64,000 nt of DNA, taken from contig JAEXXM010000070.1 in the NCBI GenBank assembly GCA_023405815.1, forward strand, positions 62,001 to 126,000, given 5' to 3'. Every line of letters begins with the position of its first letter. Position 1 is the first letter of the stretch. The stretch is from Pseudomonadota bacterium. GTDB lineage: Bacteria > Pseudomonadota > Alphaproteobacteria > Rhizobiales > Hyphomicrobiaceae. Below, one piece after another: positions 8,863-16,989 of this stretch. Position numbers and translations under genes: made by a program. A model generated the notes under the pieces. The model was not told the DNA's origin and made no database searches. It worked only from the letters and a program-made list of their open reading frames with translations.

Positions 8863-9606
8863 TCAAGCCGGCGACTGCGTGGCGATGAGCCACCAGTTGG
8901 GATTGCTCCGCGCCTTCGGGCTCGAGATGTCGCGGCTGAAGGTCCAGATGTCGGTCACTTCTTTGATCTTCTGCGGATCGCCACCGATGATCGCGCCAGC
9001 CTTGTCGCGCGTCGCCGAGATCAGCTCGCTGACGAACCGCACCGTGATCGATGCCCGACCGCTCTTCACCTCCGATTCGAGGATGTCGGCCTTCTCGATT
9101 CCGACGAAGCTCTGGTCGACCTGCTCCCCGCGCGTTTCACGCTCGCTGATAGCCCGCGTGAAGCCTTCATAGACGGGCCGGTCGAGGAGATCGCGCAGCA
9201 GCTTGCGGTTGCCCTCGGCGAACGCCGTCACGATCATCTCGTAAGCCTGCTTGGCACCACGGATGAATGTGTCCGGATCGAATGCCGGATCGAGCCGGGC
9301 GATATCGAGCAGGCCTCCACGCGCTGCCGGCTCCACGCCCGGATAAGTTTTGATGCGCTCCTCGGCATCGGCCTCCGCCACCTCGGTGGCTGGCGGAGCC
9401 GCAACTGTGTCGCGCTCGCGACGCGGCATGGCGACGACATTGTCGCCGGAGGCAGAGGCAGCCTCCTGGCGTGCTCGCTCGGTGCGATATCGCTCGACCC
9501 GAGCCTCCTCGTCACCCGTACGGCGCCCGAGGACGCTCCTCAGCTTCAAGATCACGACCACCGCGACGATGAGCGAGATTAGGGTGAAGAGATCGATCTT
9601 CTCCAT
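8863..9606 (-). CDS. Tim44/TimA-like membrane-anchored protein
   Basis: The protein of about 247 aa has a single N-terminal membrane segment (LFTLISLIVAVVVILKL), a charged low-complexity linker, and a C-terminal Tim44-like domain starting near FDPDTFIRGAKQAYEMIVTA and containing the family's conserved ASITVRFVSELI strand. Bacterial Tim44-like proteins (TimA) are inner-membrane proteins related to mitochondrial Tim44. I chose the ATG at 9606 (MEKIDLF); an ATG at 9627 would add seven residues. Conserved position between fxsA/secB and mltA supports the call. Confidence 0.88.
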   Translation of the reverse strand: MEKIDLFTLISLIVAVVVILKLRSVLGRRTGDEEARVERYRTERARQEAASASGDNVVAMPRRERDTVAAPPATEVAEADAEERIKTYPGVEPAARGGLLDIARLDPAFDPDTFIRGAKQAYEMIVTAFAEGNRKLLRDLLDRPVYEGFTRAISERETRGEQVDQSFVGIEKADILESEVKSGRASITVRFVSELISATRDKAGAIIGGDPQKIKEVTDIWTFSRDISSPKARSNPNWWLIATQSPA

Positions 9607-9858
9607 GGACGGCTGCCTTCCTGGCAATCAACAGCGTGACTGGATACGACAGCAATATATGATCGCGTCTTAATCCCGGCCCAAGGGGAGCGAGGGGCCT
9701 CTGATCCGATCCGCCATCTAAGGTGTTACGATTGTGCTCCCTGCAAGGTAAGGCACAAATGCTGCAATGCCAACCCGATTGCGGGCTGGTATCCGATGGC
9801 CCGATGCCCTGCTTCGGGCATGCTCAACAACCTGCTAGTGCGGGATGAACAGCCGAAA

Positions 9859-10341
9859 ATGATGTCGCCCTTCCGCATTGTCCTGCCGTTGCTGCTCCTC
9901 GGCTTCCCCCTGCTCGAGATCGCCGTGCTGATCGAGGTCGGCGAGGCCATCGGTTTCTGGCCCACGCTAGGCTTGCTTGCTCTGTCGGCCTTCGCCGGGA
10001 TGCTGATCATCCGCCGGCAGGGCATGTCCATGGTCGGCCGCATGTTCGACACAATCGGCCAGGGCGGCCTCGCCTTCGTGTCCATGGTCAATGGCTATTT
10101 CGTTATCCTGGCCGGCTGTCTGCTCATCATCCCCGGATTCATCACCGATGCGCTGGGTCTCGCTCTGTTGGTGCCCCCGCTGCGACAGCTCTTCCTTGGC
10201 GCGCTGCTCCCCGGCTTCGCCGATGCGCGTCGCGACGACCGCGCCGGCCGCAGCCGGACCGACGATGGCTCCGGGCCGCAGCAGCCGATCATCATCGATG
10301 GCACCTACGAGCGCATTGACGAGAACGATCCCCGGCATTAG
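9859..10341 (+). CDS. fxsA: FxsA family membrane protein
   Basis: A polytopic inner-membrane protein of about 160 aa. Hydrophobic segments are visible at FRIVLPLLLLGFPLLEIAVL, WPTLGLLALSAFAGMLIIRR and YFVILAGCLLIIPGFITDA, with the family hallmark IIPGFITDALGLALLVPPLR. The C-terminal tail is polar and carries a conserved-looking IIDGTYERID end. In E. coli FxsA modulates F-plasmid exclusion of phage T7; the native role is unknown. Start choice between ATGs at 9859, 9862 and upstream 9820 is uncertain. It is followed by secB. Confidence 0.88.
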   Translation: MMSPFRIVLPLLLLGFPLLEIAVLIEVGEAIGFWPTLGLLALSAFAGMLIIRRQGMSMVGRMFDTIGQGGLAFVSMVNGYFVILAGCLLIIPGFITDALGLALLVPPLRQLFLGALLPGFADARRDDRAGRSRTDDGSGPQQPIIIDGTYERIDENDPRH

Positions 10342-10438
10342 GCGCAAATTCGCCTGACCCAGACGAGCGAGATTGTCGCAGCGCAGCCCGCGTGTTAGCT
10401 AGCCGCCACGATCGCAACCCTTTGCATGGAATCTTTCG

Positions 10439-10951
10439 ATGGCCACCTCCAACAACGGCAATGGCAACGGCAAACCAGGCGACGCCGCTCCGGCAGCCGC
10501 GCCGCCGCTGCAGGTGAAGGTCGTGGCCCAGTACATCAAGGATCTCTCGTTCGAGAATCCGAACATCGAGAAGATCATCAAGGACCCCGGCGACCAGCCG
10601 AACCTGCAGCTCTCGATCAACGTCGGTGCGAAGGGGATCGGCCCCTCTCTCTATGAGAGCGCTATCGACTTCAACGCCCACGCGACCAACAAGCACGGCG
10701 AGATCTACCAGCTCGAGCTTGTCTATGCTGGCCTGTTCCGCATCGAGAACATCCCTGAGAAGGCGCTTGAGCCGTTCCTGCTCGTTAACTGCCCCTCGAT
10801 CCTGTTCCCGTTCGTGCGCCGCCTCGCTGCCGACCTGACGCGCGAGGGCGGCTTTCCGCCGCTGCTGCTCGACCCGTTCGACTTCGCGTCGCTGTACCTG
10901 CGCCGCCAGCAGGAGCTCCAGGCGCAGGCTGCTGCCGCGCCGAAGAACTGA
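10439..10951 (+). CDS. secB: Protein-export chaperone SecB
   Basis: A 170-aa cytoplasmic tetrameric chaperone that keeps preproteins unfolded and delivers them to SecA. The characteristic core QYIKDLSFENPN begins near residue 32, after a Gly/Asn/Ala-rich N-terminal tail. Further family motifs are VYAGLFRIENIP, CPSILFPFVRRL and GGFPPLLLDPFDFASLY. Length is normal for alphaproteobacteria. It lies on the opposite strand to dnaQ, the conserved arrangement in Hyphomicrobiales, with a palindromic repeat element between the two stop codons. Confidence 0.96.
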   Translation: MATSNNGNGNGKPGDAAPAAAPPLQVKVVAQYIKDLSFENPNIEKIIKDPGDQPNLQLSINVGAKGIGPSLYESAIDFNAHATNKHGEIYQLELVYAGLFRIENIPEKALEPFLLVNCPSILFPFVRRLAADLTREGGFPPLLLDPFDFASLYLRRQQELQAQAAAAPKN

Positions 10952-10963
10952 GCCACCGCGACT

Positions 10964-11070
10964 TGTCATCCCGGAAGCGGCGAGCAACGCGAGCCACTAT
11001 CCGGGACCCAGCACAAGGCGTGGCTCAGCCCCATATGGAGGAGCTACGCTCTCGCCTCCTGGAATGACAG
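10964..11070. repeat. Dispersed palindromic repeat element, family A
   Basis: The gap between the converging secB and dnaQ genes begins with TGTCATCCCGGAAGC and ends with TGGAATGACAG, so its ends are inverted copies of one another. Internal CCCGG and CCGGGACCC parts form additional hairpins. The same end sequence bounds the element at 46678-46818, and a half copy (GTCATCCCGG) occurs near 54169. Such elements are common between genes of Hyphomicrobiales and may act as bidirectional terminators. Confidence 0.7.
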
Positions 11071-11075
11071 GCTGA

Positions 11076-11789
11076 TTATCCGGCGGGGACGAGGAAGCGG
11101 CGCCAGATGGCTTTATCGCCAAGCGACTCGACGAACGTCGCGTGTGCGGATTCTGTCTCGACAGTCACACGCGACGGCAACGGCGTCGGCCGCCGCTGCG
11201 CATTGCCCCGCTGCAGCGGCGCGATCTCGCCGCCGAGTGGACCGGTCGAACCTACGTTGAGCTCGACGAACGCGGCCTGCCGCGCCCCGAGCAGCTCGAT
11301 GTAGACCTCGGCCAATAGCAGCGAGTCGACGAGCGCCCCGTGCTTCGTGCGCTTCGTATTGTCGATGCCGTAGCGCTTGCACAGCGCGTCGAGATTGTTC
11401 GGCCCTGCCGGATGCCGGCGCTTTGCCAGCTGCAGCGTGCATGTCACCCGATCCATCGCGATCGGCCCGAGCGCCAGGCGGGCCAGCTCGAAGTTCAGAA
11501 ATCCGATGTCGAACGCCGCATTGTGGATGACGAGCCCGTCATCGGCGATGAAGTCGAGAAAGTCCCGCGCCACCTCGCCGAACTTCGGCTTGTCCTTGAG
11601 GAAATCGGTCGAGATCCCGTGCACCCGCTCTGCTTCGGCCGGCACCTCGCGCTCGGGATTGATGAAGCAGTGGTACTCGCGCCCCGAAGGAATTCGGTTG
11701 ATCAGCTCGATGCAGCCGATCTCGATCAGCCGGTCGCCCTTTTGCGGGTCGAGGCCGGTAGTTTCCGTATCGAGGATGATCTCGCGCAT
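11076..11789 (-). CDS. dnaQ: DNA polymerase III epsilon subunit (3'-5' proofreading exonuclease)
   Basis: A 237-aa DEDD-family exonuclease that proofreads for the replicative polymerase. ExoI is visible as ILDTETTGLDP (acidic residues at 7 and 9), ExoII as HNAAFDIGFLNFEL, and ExoIII in the KHGALVDSLLLAEVY block. The open frame extends upstream to 11858, but the ATG at 11789 (MREIILDTET) matches the family and leaves the preceding coaE gene clear. It lies last in the minus-strand ppsR-maf-aroE-coaE-dnaQ series, the standard arrangement beside the alphaproteobacterial origin. Confidence 0.95.
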   Translation of the reverse strand: MREIILDTETTGLDPQKGDRLIEIGCIELINRIPSGREYHCFINPEREVPAEAERVHGISTDFLKDKPKFGEVARDFLDFIADDGLVIHNAAFDIGFLNFELARLALGPIAMDRVTCTLQLAKRRHPAGPNNLDALCKRYGIDNTKRTKHGALVDSLLLAEVYIELLGARQAAFVELNVGSTGPLGGEIAPLQRGNAQRRPTPLPSRVTVETESAHATFVESLGDKAIWRRFLVPAG

Positions 11790-11821
11790 CTCTCCTCGAC
11801 GCCGCGATTCGCGCCCGAAGG

Positions 11822-12439
11822 TCAAGCCCACTCGCGGGCAAACGCCTGCCCCGACCATGTCTGCAGCGCGGCGATGATTCTATCGAGGTGCGCCTGGCTC
11901 GCCTCGATCCCATTGCCAGTATCGACCACGAAATCGGCCTTAGCGCGCTTCTCGGCGTCCGGCATCTGGCGCGCAATGAGGCTGTCGAGCTTCTCCTTGG
12001 TCATGCCCGGCCGTTTCAGCATCCGCTCACGTTGGATCTCGGCCGGCGCCGACATCACGATCACGGCGTCGACGAGCTTGTCCGCACCCACCTCCAACAA
12101 GAGCGGAATCTCAAGCACGGCAATCTGCGTGCCCCGCCGCGCCTCGGCGCGCAGGAACGACCGCTCGGCTTCGCGCACGCTCGGATGCACGATCGCCTCC
12201 AGCTCCCGCAAGCGCTCCGGATGTGCGATGAGCGCCGCGCTGAGCCTCGCGCGATCGACCCCGTCCTGCGTCGTCGTTCCCGGAAAGGCCCGCTCGATTC
12301 GCTCCACAACCTTTCCACGGGCATAGAGGCGATGCACTTCCGCGTCGGCATCGAACACCGGCAACCCGCGCTCGCGCAGATACGCAGCGGCTGTGGATTT
12401 GCCCATCCCAATCGAGCCCGTCAAGCCGACAATCAGCAT
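11822..12439 (-). CDS. coaE: Dephospho-CoA kinase
   Basis: This 205-aa enzyme phosphorylates the 3'-hydroxyl of dephospho-CoA with ATP, the last step of coenzyme A synthesis. The P-loop GLTGSIGMGKST is at residues 5-16, and the substrate-lid motifs LPVFDADAEVH, IVHPSV and EIPLLLEVG follow in the correct order. Length is standard. It begins one base after aroE ends and is read with it. CoA biosynthesis is also represented by coaA at 28250. Confidence 0.96.
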   Translation of the reverse strand: MLIVGLTGSIGMGKSTAAAYLRERGLPVFDADAEVHRLYARGKVVERIERAFPGTTTQDGVDRARLSAALIAHPERLRELEAIVHPSVREAERSFLRAEARRGTQIAVLEIPLLLEVGADKLVDAVIVMSAPAEIQRERMLKRPGMTKEKLDSLIARQMPDAEKRAKADFVVDTGNGIEASQAHLDRIIAALQTWSGQAFAREWA

Positions 12440-12440
12440 C

Positions 12441-13268
12441 CTACCCCTCGATGTCGGCGACCAGCATTGCGCGCAACTCGTCCGTCACCTGTGGACGCAG
12501 CCCGAACCACTTCTCGAATCCGGGCACTGCTTGATGCAACAGCATCCCCAATCCGTCCACAGTACGAAGACCCTGCGCTTTCGCGTTGGCCAGCAGCTCC
12601 GTCTCGAGCGGTACATAGACGATATCGGCGACCACGCAATCCGGGTTGAAGCCGGCGAAATCGATTCCCAGCGTTCCGGCCCCCTTCAGCCCGGCCGCGG
12701 TCGTGTTCACCAGAACGCATGCATCGCGCGAGCCCTCGCTGCGCGCGCCCCAGTCGAAAACCTTCACCCGCGGACCGAATGCTTCGGCCAGCTGCTCCGC
12801 ACGCGCTCTCGTCCTGTTGAAGACACGCACCTCGTCCACGCTCGCCTCGAGGAAGCCGTGGATGATGGCGCGCGCCGCGCCGCCGGCGCCCAGCACCGAG
12901 ACCGGTCCGTCATGCGCCTTCCAGTCCGGCACGACGTGATCGAGATACGTCATGAAGCCGTAGGTGTCGGTATTCGCCGCGTGCAGCTTTCCACCCTCGA
13001 TCCACAGCGTGTTCGCCGCTTGCACCGCGCAGGCCGAAGCATCGCGCTCGTCCGCGATGGCATATGCGGTTTCCTTGTGCGGCACCGTCACGTTGCAACC
13101 GACGTAGTCTTGCGCCTCGAGCGTGCGCAGAAAACTTGCGACGTCCTCCGGACGCACGGCGACCTTGGTGTAGCTGCCGTCGATGCCGTACTTGCGCAGC
13201 CAATAGCCGTGAATGAGAGGCGAGCGCGAATGCTCGATCGGCCAGCCGATGACGCACGCGCGCTTCAT
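12441..13268 (-). CDS. aroE: Shikimate dehydrogenase (NADP+)
   Basis: A 275-aa enzyme reducing 3-dehydroshikimate to shikimate in aromatic amino-acid synthesis. The N-terminal substrate-binding motif IEHSRSPLIHGYWL and the NVTVPHKE block with the catalytic lysine are present. The nucleotide-binding loop VLGAGGAARAIIHGF and the arginine clamp of VFNRTRARAEQL mark the NADP domain. The start overlaps the end of maf by four bases (ATGA). Typical alphaproteobacterial length. Confidence 0.95.
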   Translation of the reverse strand: MKRACVIGWPIEHSRSPLIHGYWLRKYGIDGSYTKVAVRPEDVASFLRTLEAQDYVGCNVTVPHKETAYAIADERDASACAVQAANTLWIEGGKLHAANTDTYGFMTYLDHVVPDWKAHDGPVSVLGAGGAARAIIHGFLEASVDEVRVFNRTRARAEQLAEAFGPRVKVFDWGARSEGSRDACVLVNTTAAGLKGAGTLGIDFAGFNPDCVVADIVYVPLETELLANAKAQGLRTVDGLGMLLHQAVPGFEKWFGLRPQVTDELRAMLVADIEG

Positions 13269-13879
13269 GTGGCGACAATTCCCCGCCAGCGCAGCTCAGC
13301 GAGCACCGGCAACAGCGGCAGGCCGAGTATCGTGAAATAGTCCCCCTCGATTTGCTCGAAGAGCTGGATGCCGAGACCTTCCAGCTCATAAGCGCCGACC
13401 GTCTGCGTCACGCGATCCGCGGCGCGCGTGAGATAGTCGTCGAGAAACCCGTCCGAGAAATCACGCATCGTCAGCCGCGCCGTCGCGACATGCGTGAAGT
13501 TCGCCTTTCCTTCCTCCGCGAACGCCACCGCCGAATGCAATTCGTGCGTCCGCCCGCGCAGGCGCTGCAGGGTTTCCCGCGCCGATTCGATGCTCGATGC
13601 CTTGCTGAGCAGCTCGTCATCGAGCGCGAGCACCTGGTCCGCCCCGATGATGACCGAGCCCTTCCGCTTGCTGCTTACGTCCTCGGCCTTGGCGATCGCG
13701 AGCACCTCGGCGACCTTCTTTGGCCCGATGTGCTTGTCGTCTCGAAACAGCCGCGCGCGAATCGCCGGCTCGTCGACGTCCGCCGCCTGCACGGTGAACG
13801 GCACGCCGGCAGCCGCCATCATTTCGCGCCGCGCCCTGCTCCCCGACGCTAGAACGATCTCCCTACCCCTCGCTGACAT
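13265..13879 (-). CDS. maf: Maf family nucleotide pyrophosphatase
   Basis: A protein of about 204 aa that hydrolyses non-canonical or modified nucleoside triphosphates and is linked to septum control. The family opening ILASGS-type block is seen here as IVLASGSRARREMM, and IIGADQVLALDDELLSK carries the catalytic aspartate. The frame is open to 13912, but the ATG at 13879 follows AAGGAAGAGG at good spacing and starts inside the last codons of ppsR. It belongs to the ppsR-maf-aroE-coaE-dnaQ series. Confidence 0.92.
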   Translation of the reverse strand: MSARGREIVLASGSRARREMMAAAGVPFTVQAADVDEPAIRARLFRDDKHIGPKKVAEVLAIAKAEDVSSKRKGSVIIGADQVLALDDELLSKASSIESARETLQRLRGRTHELHSAVAFAEEGKANFTHVATARLTMRDFSDGFLDDYLTRAADRVTQTVGAYELEGLGIQLFEQIEGDYFTILGLPLLPVLAELRWRGIVAT

Positions 13880-14732
13880 CTTGGGCCTCTTCCTTCGCGG
13901 CGTCGCGATCATGCATTAACTTGAGTATCTGCGCCGCTGATTCCTCCACCGACCGCCGCGTCACGTCGATCACCGGCCAGCCATTCTGCGCGCAGACCTT
14001 GCGCGAGTACGCGAGCTCGGCATTGATCCGATCCCGATCGACATAGTCTCCGAGATTTCGATCGGCGAGCATCATCGCGCGATGGCGCCGCACCTCAGCG
14101 AGCCGATCGGGGCTGGCGACGAGACAGACGACGAAGGCACGGTGCGGCTTTGTCAGCCGGTCGGGCAGAGGGATAGTCGGCACCAGCGGCAGGTTGGCGG
14201 TCTTATAGCCGCGCTGGGCGAGATAGATGCTCGTCGGCGTCTTCGATGTGCGCGAGATGCCGAGCACGATGATGTCGGCATCGTTGAGATCTTCAGGCAG
14301 ATGCCCGTCGTCGTGCGCCATCGTGAAATTCAACGCGTCGATGCGGCGGAAATAGTCCGCGTCGAGCACGTGCTGTCCGGCAACGGTCGGAGTACGCGGC
14401 GCGCCGAGATACCCTTCGAGCACCTGCATGATCGGCTGCAGCACCGCAAGGCACGGTATCTTCAGCTCGGCGCAGCGCCGCTCCAGCTCCTCCGAGAGTT
14501 CATGATTGGTGATCGTATAGAGAACGATGCCCGGCGCCTGCTCGATCTCCTGCAGCACGCGCTTCAACTGTCGCGCGGTGCGCACAAGCGGGTGCACGTG
14601 CTCGATCGGCCGCACCAGCGCGTACTGCACCGAGGCCGCCTTCGCGATCGTCGTTAGCGTCTCTCCGGTTGAATCCGAGACGAGATGCAAGTGAAAGAAA
14701 CTCGGCAGATCGCTGCGCATGACGCTCGCCAT
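13863..14732 (-). CDS. ppsR: Kinase/pyrophosphorylase regulator of PEP synthase or pyruvate phosphate dikinase (DUF299)
   Basis: A 289-aa bifunctional enzyme of the DUF299 family, which both phosphorylates and dephosphorylates a threonine of its dikinase target. The P-loop-like block VLGISRTSKTPTSIYLA lies centrally; the N-terminal LHLVSDSTGETL and C-terminal PVIDVTRRSVEESAAQIL are family hallmarks. An internal ATG at 14720 is an alternative start. The gene begins at the left edge of the candidate origin region and is transcribed away from it. Confidence 0.93.
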   Translation of the reverse strand: MASVMRSDLPSFFHLHLVSDSTGETLTTIAKAASVQYALVRPIEHVHPLVRTARQLKRVLQEIEQAPGIVLYTITNHELSEELERRCAELKIPCLAVLQPIMQVLEGYLGAPRTPTVAGQHVLDADYFRRIDALNFTMAHDDGHLPEDLNDADIIVLGISRTSKTPTSIYLAQRGYKTANLPLVPTIPLPDRLTKPHRAFVVCLVASPDRLAEVRRHRAMMLADRNLGDYVDRDRINAELAYSRKVCAQNGWPVIDVTRRSVEESAAQILKLMHDRDAAKEEAQDVSEG

Positions 14733-15156
14733 TCCAGCGGGATGGAGTGTTGATAAAGCGCCCGGTTATCCAGAGGGCCTCTGCAACGCGGCCGCTTGAT
14801 GCCAGACGCCCGTACTCTCGTCCACGAAGCTTCCCACAGTCGGGCGCATCGGGGACCACCTAACGTGATAAATGCCTCTCCTTGAGGATTTGTCTTTTCT
14901 CGAGCGCTCGTCCAGCACCTCTCAACACGGCAGCCCATCGCGTTGCAGCCGCACTCTTGGCGCTAGAGCCTTGATCCTTGAGGCTTCGCGGCCCCTTGTG
15001 CCTTCCGGCCCCCTCGAGGCACCAGATCGGCCACCCGGCCTCTGCCCCTGTGCGCCGCGCAAGGATTAGGCTAGGACAACCTACTAATCCTCGGAACCCC
15101 CGCGGGTAAGAGAAGAAAAAACAAGAGTCTTAGATTCTGGATTGGTTTAAGTGCAG
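14733..15156. other. Candidate chromosomal replication origin region between ppsR and hemE
   Basis: No gene is seen in these 424 bases. Near the ppsR end there are two DnaA-box-like nonamers, each one mismatch from TTATCCACA: TTATCAACA (minus strand, 14748-14756) and TTATCCAGA (14766-14774). Near hemE there is an A-rich tract (15107-15155) with GAGTC at 15125 and GATTC at 15133, the GANTC target of CcrM methylase. The hairpin at 15062-15091 lies between. Genes on either side read away from the region. In Caulobacter and Sinorhizobium the chromosomal origin lies beside hemE. The assignment here is inference; strong DnaA-box clusters are not evident. Confidence 0.6.
15062..15091. other. Inverted repeat / bulged hairpin in the candidate origin region
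   Basis: AGGATTAG (15062-15069), a two-base bulge, TAGG (15072-15075), an ACAA loop, CCTA (15080-15083) and CTAATCCT (15084-15091) form a 12-bp stem interrupted by one bulge. No T-run follows, so it is not an intrinsic terminator. It sits between the DnaA-box-like sites and the A-rich tract, about 65 bases before hemE. Confidence 0.6.
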
Positions 15157-16233
15157 ATGGGTGCACCCGCACACGCCTCCCCTTCCCTGACCGCCCAGCG
15201 CAGGCTACTGAGGGTCCTTTCCGGAGAAGCCGTCTGGCCCCCTCCCATCTGGCTGATGCGTCAGGCCGGCCGGTACCTGCCGGAGTACCGAGAGGTACGA
15301 TCCTCCGTCGACGGCTTCCTCGAGCTCTGCTACACGCCGGCCCTCGCCGCCGAGGTGACCCTGCAGCCCATCCGCCGCTACGGCTTTGACGCGGCGATCT
15401 TGTTTTCCGACATCCTCGTCGTGCCCGATGCGCTGGGTCAGAGCGTGCGCTTCCTCGAGGGCGAGGGCCCGCGCCTCGACCCGATCGCCGAGGCGGCCGG
15501 GCTCGCGCGCCTCGACCTCAGAGGGACCGGCGCGAAGTTTTCCCGCGTCTACGAGACCGTGCAGCGCCTACGCCAGGACCTGCCTCGCGAGGTAACGCTG
15601 ATCGGCTTTTGCGGCGCGCCGTGGACCGTTGCGACCTACATGGTCGGCGGCGAAGGCTCTTCCGACCAGGCCGCCGCCCGCATGCTCGCCTACGGCGACC
15701 GCGAGACATTTGCGCGTCTCATCGACATCGTCACCGAGGCCTCGATCGAGTATCTCGATGGCCAGGTGCGCGCCGGCGCGGACTGCCTGCAGATCTTCGA
15801 CAGTTGGGCCGGCAACCTCCCCGATGGGGAATTCGATGCCTGGGTAGTGGCGCCGACCCGTAGAATCGCCGCAGAGCTGAAGCGTCGCCACCCCGACGTG
15901 CCGATCATCGGCTTTCCGCGCGGGGCTGGGACCAACGCGGAACGCTACGTCAGGGAAACGGCGGTCGAGGGATTGGGATGCGATACGGCGATGCCATTGC
16001 AGCAGATGCGCGCACTCGCCGAGGCGACGGGCGTTGCCGTGCAGGGCAATCTCGATCCTCTGCTGCTGGCCGCCGGCGCCCCAGCGCTCGATGCACGCAC
16101 ACGTGAAACGCTCGACGCCCTGCGAGGGCTGCCCTTCATCTTCAACCTCGGCCACGGCATCGTGCCGCACACGCCGCCCGAGTACGTTGCACACCTCGTC
16201 GAGCTTGTCCGCTCCGACGAGCCCGGTCGTTGA
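15157..16233 (+). CDS. hemE: Uroporphyrinogen decarboxylase
   Basis: The protein, about 358 aa, removes four carboxyl groups from uroporphyrinogen III to give coproporphyrinogen III in haem synthesis. Family motifs are LMRQAGRYLPEYRE near the N-terminus, ILFSDILVVPDALG, GFCGAPWTVATYMVGG, and the C-terminal FNLGHGIVPHTPPE. The ATG at 15157 is chosen; a GTG at 15151 would add two residues. No obvious ribosome-binding site precedes it. It is followed two bases later by hemJ. Confidence 0.95.
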   Translation: MGAPAHASPSLTAQRRLLRVLSGEAVWPPPIWLMRQAGRYLPEYREVRSSVDGFLELCYTPALAAEVTLQPIRRYGFDAAILFSDILVVPDALGQSVRFLEGEGPRLDPIAEAAGLARLDLRGTGAKFSRVYETVQRLRQDLPREVTLIGFCGAPWTVATYMVGGEGSSDQAAARMLAYGDRETFARLIDIVTEASIEYLDGQVRAGADCLQIFDSWAGNLPDGEFDAWVVAPTRRIAAELKRRHPDVPIIGFPRGAGTNAERYVRETAVEGLGCDTAMPLQQMRALAEATGVAVQGNLDPLLLAAGAPALDARTRETLDALRGLPFIFNLGHGIVPHTPPEYVAHLVELVRSDEPGR

Positions 16234-16235
16234 GC

Positions 16236-16763
16236 ATGGCTGATCTCTCGCATCGGACCTCGCCTGCTCCGCGCGCCGCGATCGCAATCGTCGTGACGCT
16301 GGCCCTGCTCGCCGCGGCCTGGGTTTTCCTCGGCGAGGGAGCCTACCTCTGGGTGAAGGCGGCCCACATCATCGCCGTGATTTCCTGGATGGCCGGCATG
16401 CTCTACCTCCCGCGGCTCTTCATCTACCATTGTGACGCGCCGCCCGGCTCGCCGCAGTCCGAGACCTTCAAGGTCATGGAGCACCGGCTGCTGACCGTCA
16501 TCATCAACCCGGCGATGACGCTGACCTGGGTGCTCGGGCTCTGGCTTGCCTGGCAGGCCGGGTTCTTCACCTCGGGATGGCTGCACGCCAAGCTCGCCCT
16601 GGTCATTGCCATGTCGGCCGTGCACGGGTTCTTTTCCGCCTCGGTGCGTCGCTTTGCCAACGATGCCAACACAACCTCTCAGCGCGCCTGGCGCATGTGG
16701 AACGAGGTGCCGACCGTCCTCATGATCGTCATTGTCGTCCTCGTGGTCCTGAAGCCGTTCTGA
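16236..16763 (+). CDS. hemJ: Protoporphyrinogen oxidase HemJ
   Basis: This roughly 175-aa integral membrane protein is the HemJ (UPF0093) type of protoporphyrinogen IX oxidase, the form common in alphaproteobacteria lacking HemG or HemY. Four or five hydrophobic segments are visible; the conserved histidine occurs in YLWVKAAHIIAVISWMAGML, and LYLPRLFIYH and VMEHRLLTVIINPAM are family motifs. A TTG at 16230 could extend it and would overlap the hemE stop. Its position directly after hemE joins two haem steps. Confidence 0.93.
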   Translation: MADLSHRTSPAPRAAIAIVVTLALLAAAWVFLGEGAYLWVKAAHIIAVISWMAGMLYLPRLFIYHCDAPPGSPQSETFKVMEHRLLTVIINPAMTLTWVLGLWLAWQAGFFTSGWLHAKLALVIAMSAVHGFFSASVRRFANDANTTSQRAWRMWNEVPTVLMIVIVVLVVLKPF

Positions 16764-16989
16764 CGGAAATCTTTTCGGCCCCGCTTTTCTCTGGCTTTTC
16801 CTTCTGCTATACGTGCGTTGAATTCCCATCGACTCGGGGCCGCTCAGGCCTATGAGTTGGTCGCTGACGCCCCACCTCAAGGGGTAAGGCAGACCACCCG
16901 TGGCATCTGTCCACGACCCAAGAACCCCCCACCTTCCGGCCGCGGCTCCATCATCCCGCCTCAACCGCCGTGGCCCTCCGGAGCATTCC

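Noticed and set aside
16091..16106. ACGTGAAAC inside hemE as another parS site
   Set aside because: Only the right half matches; the left half diverges at most positions.
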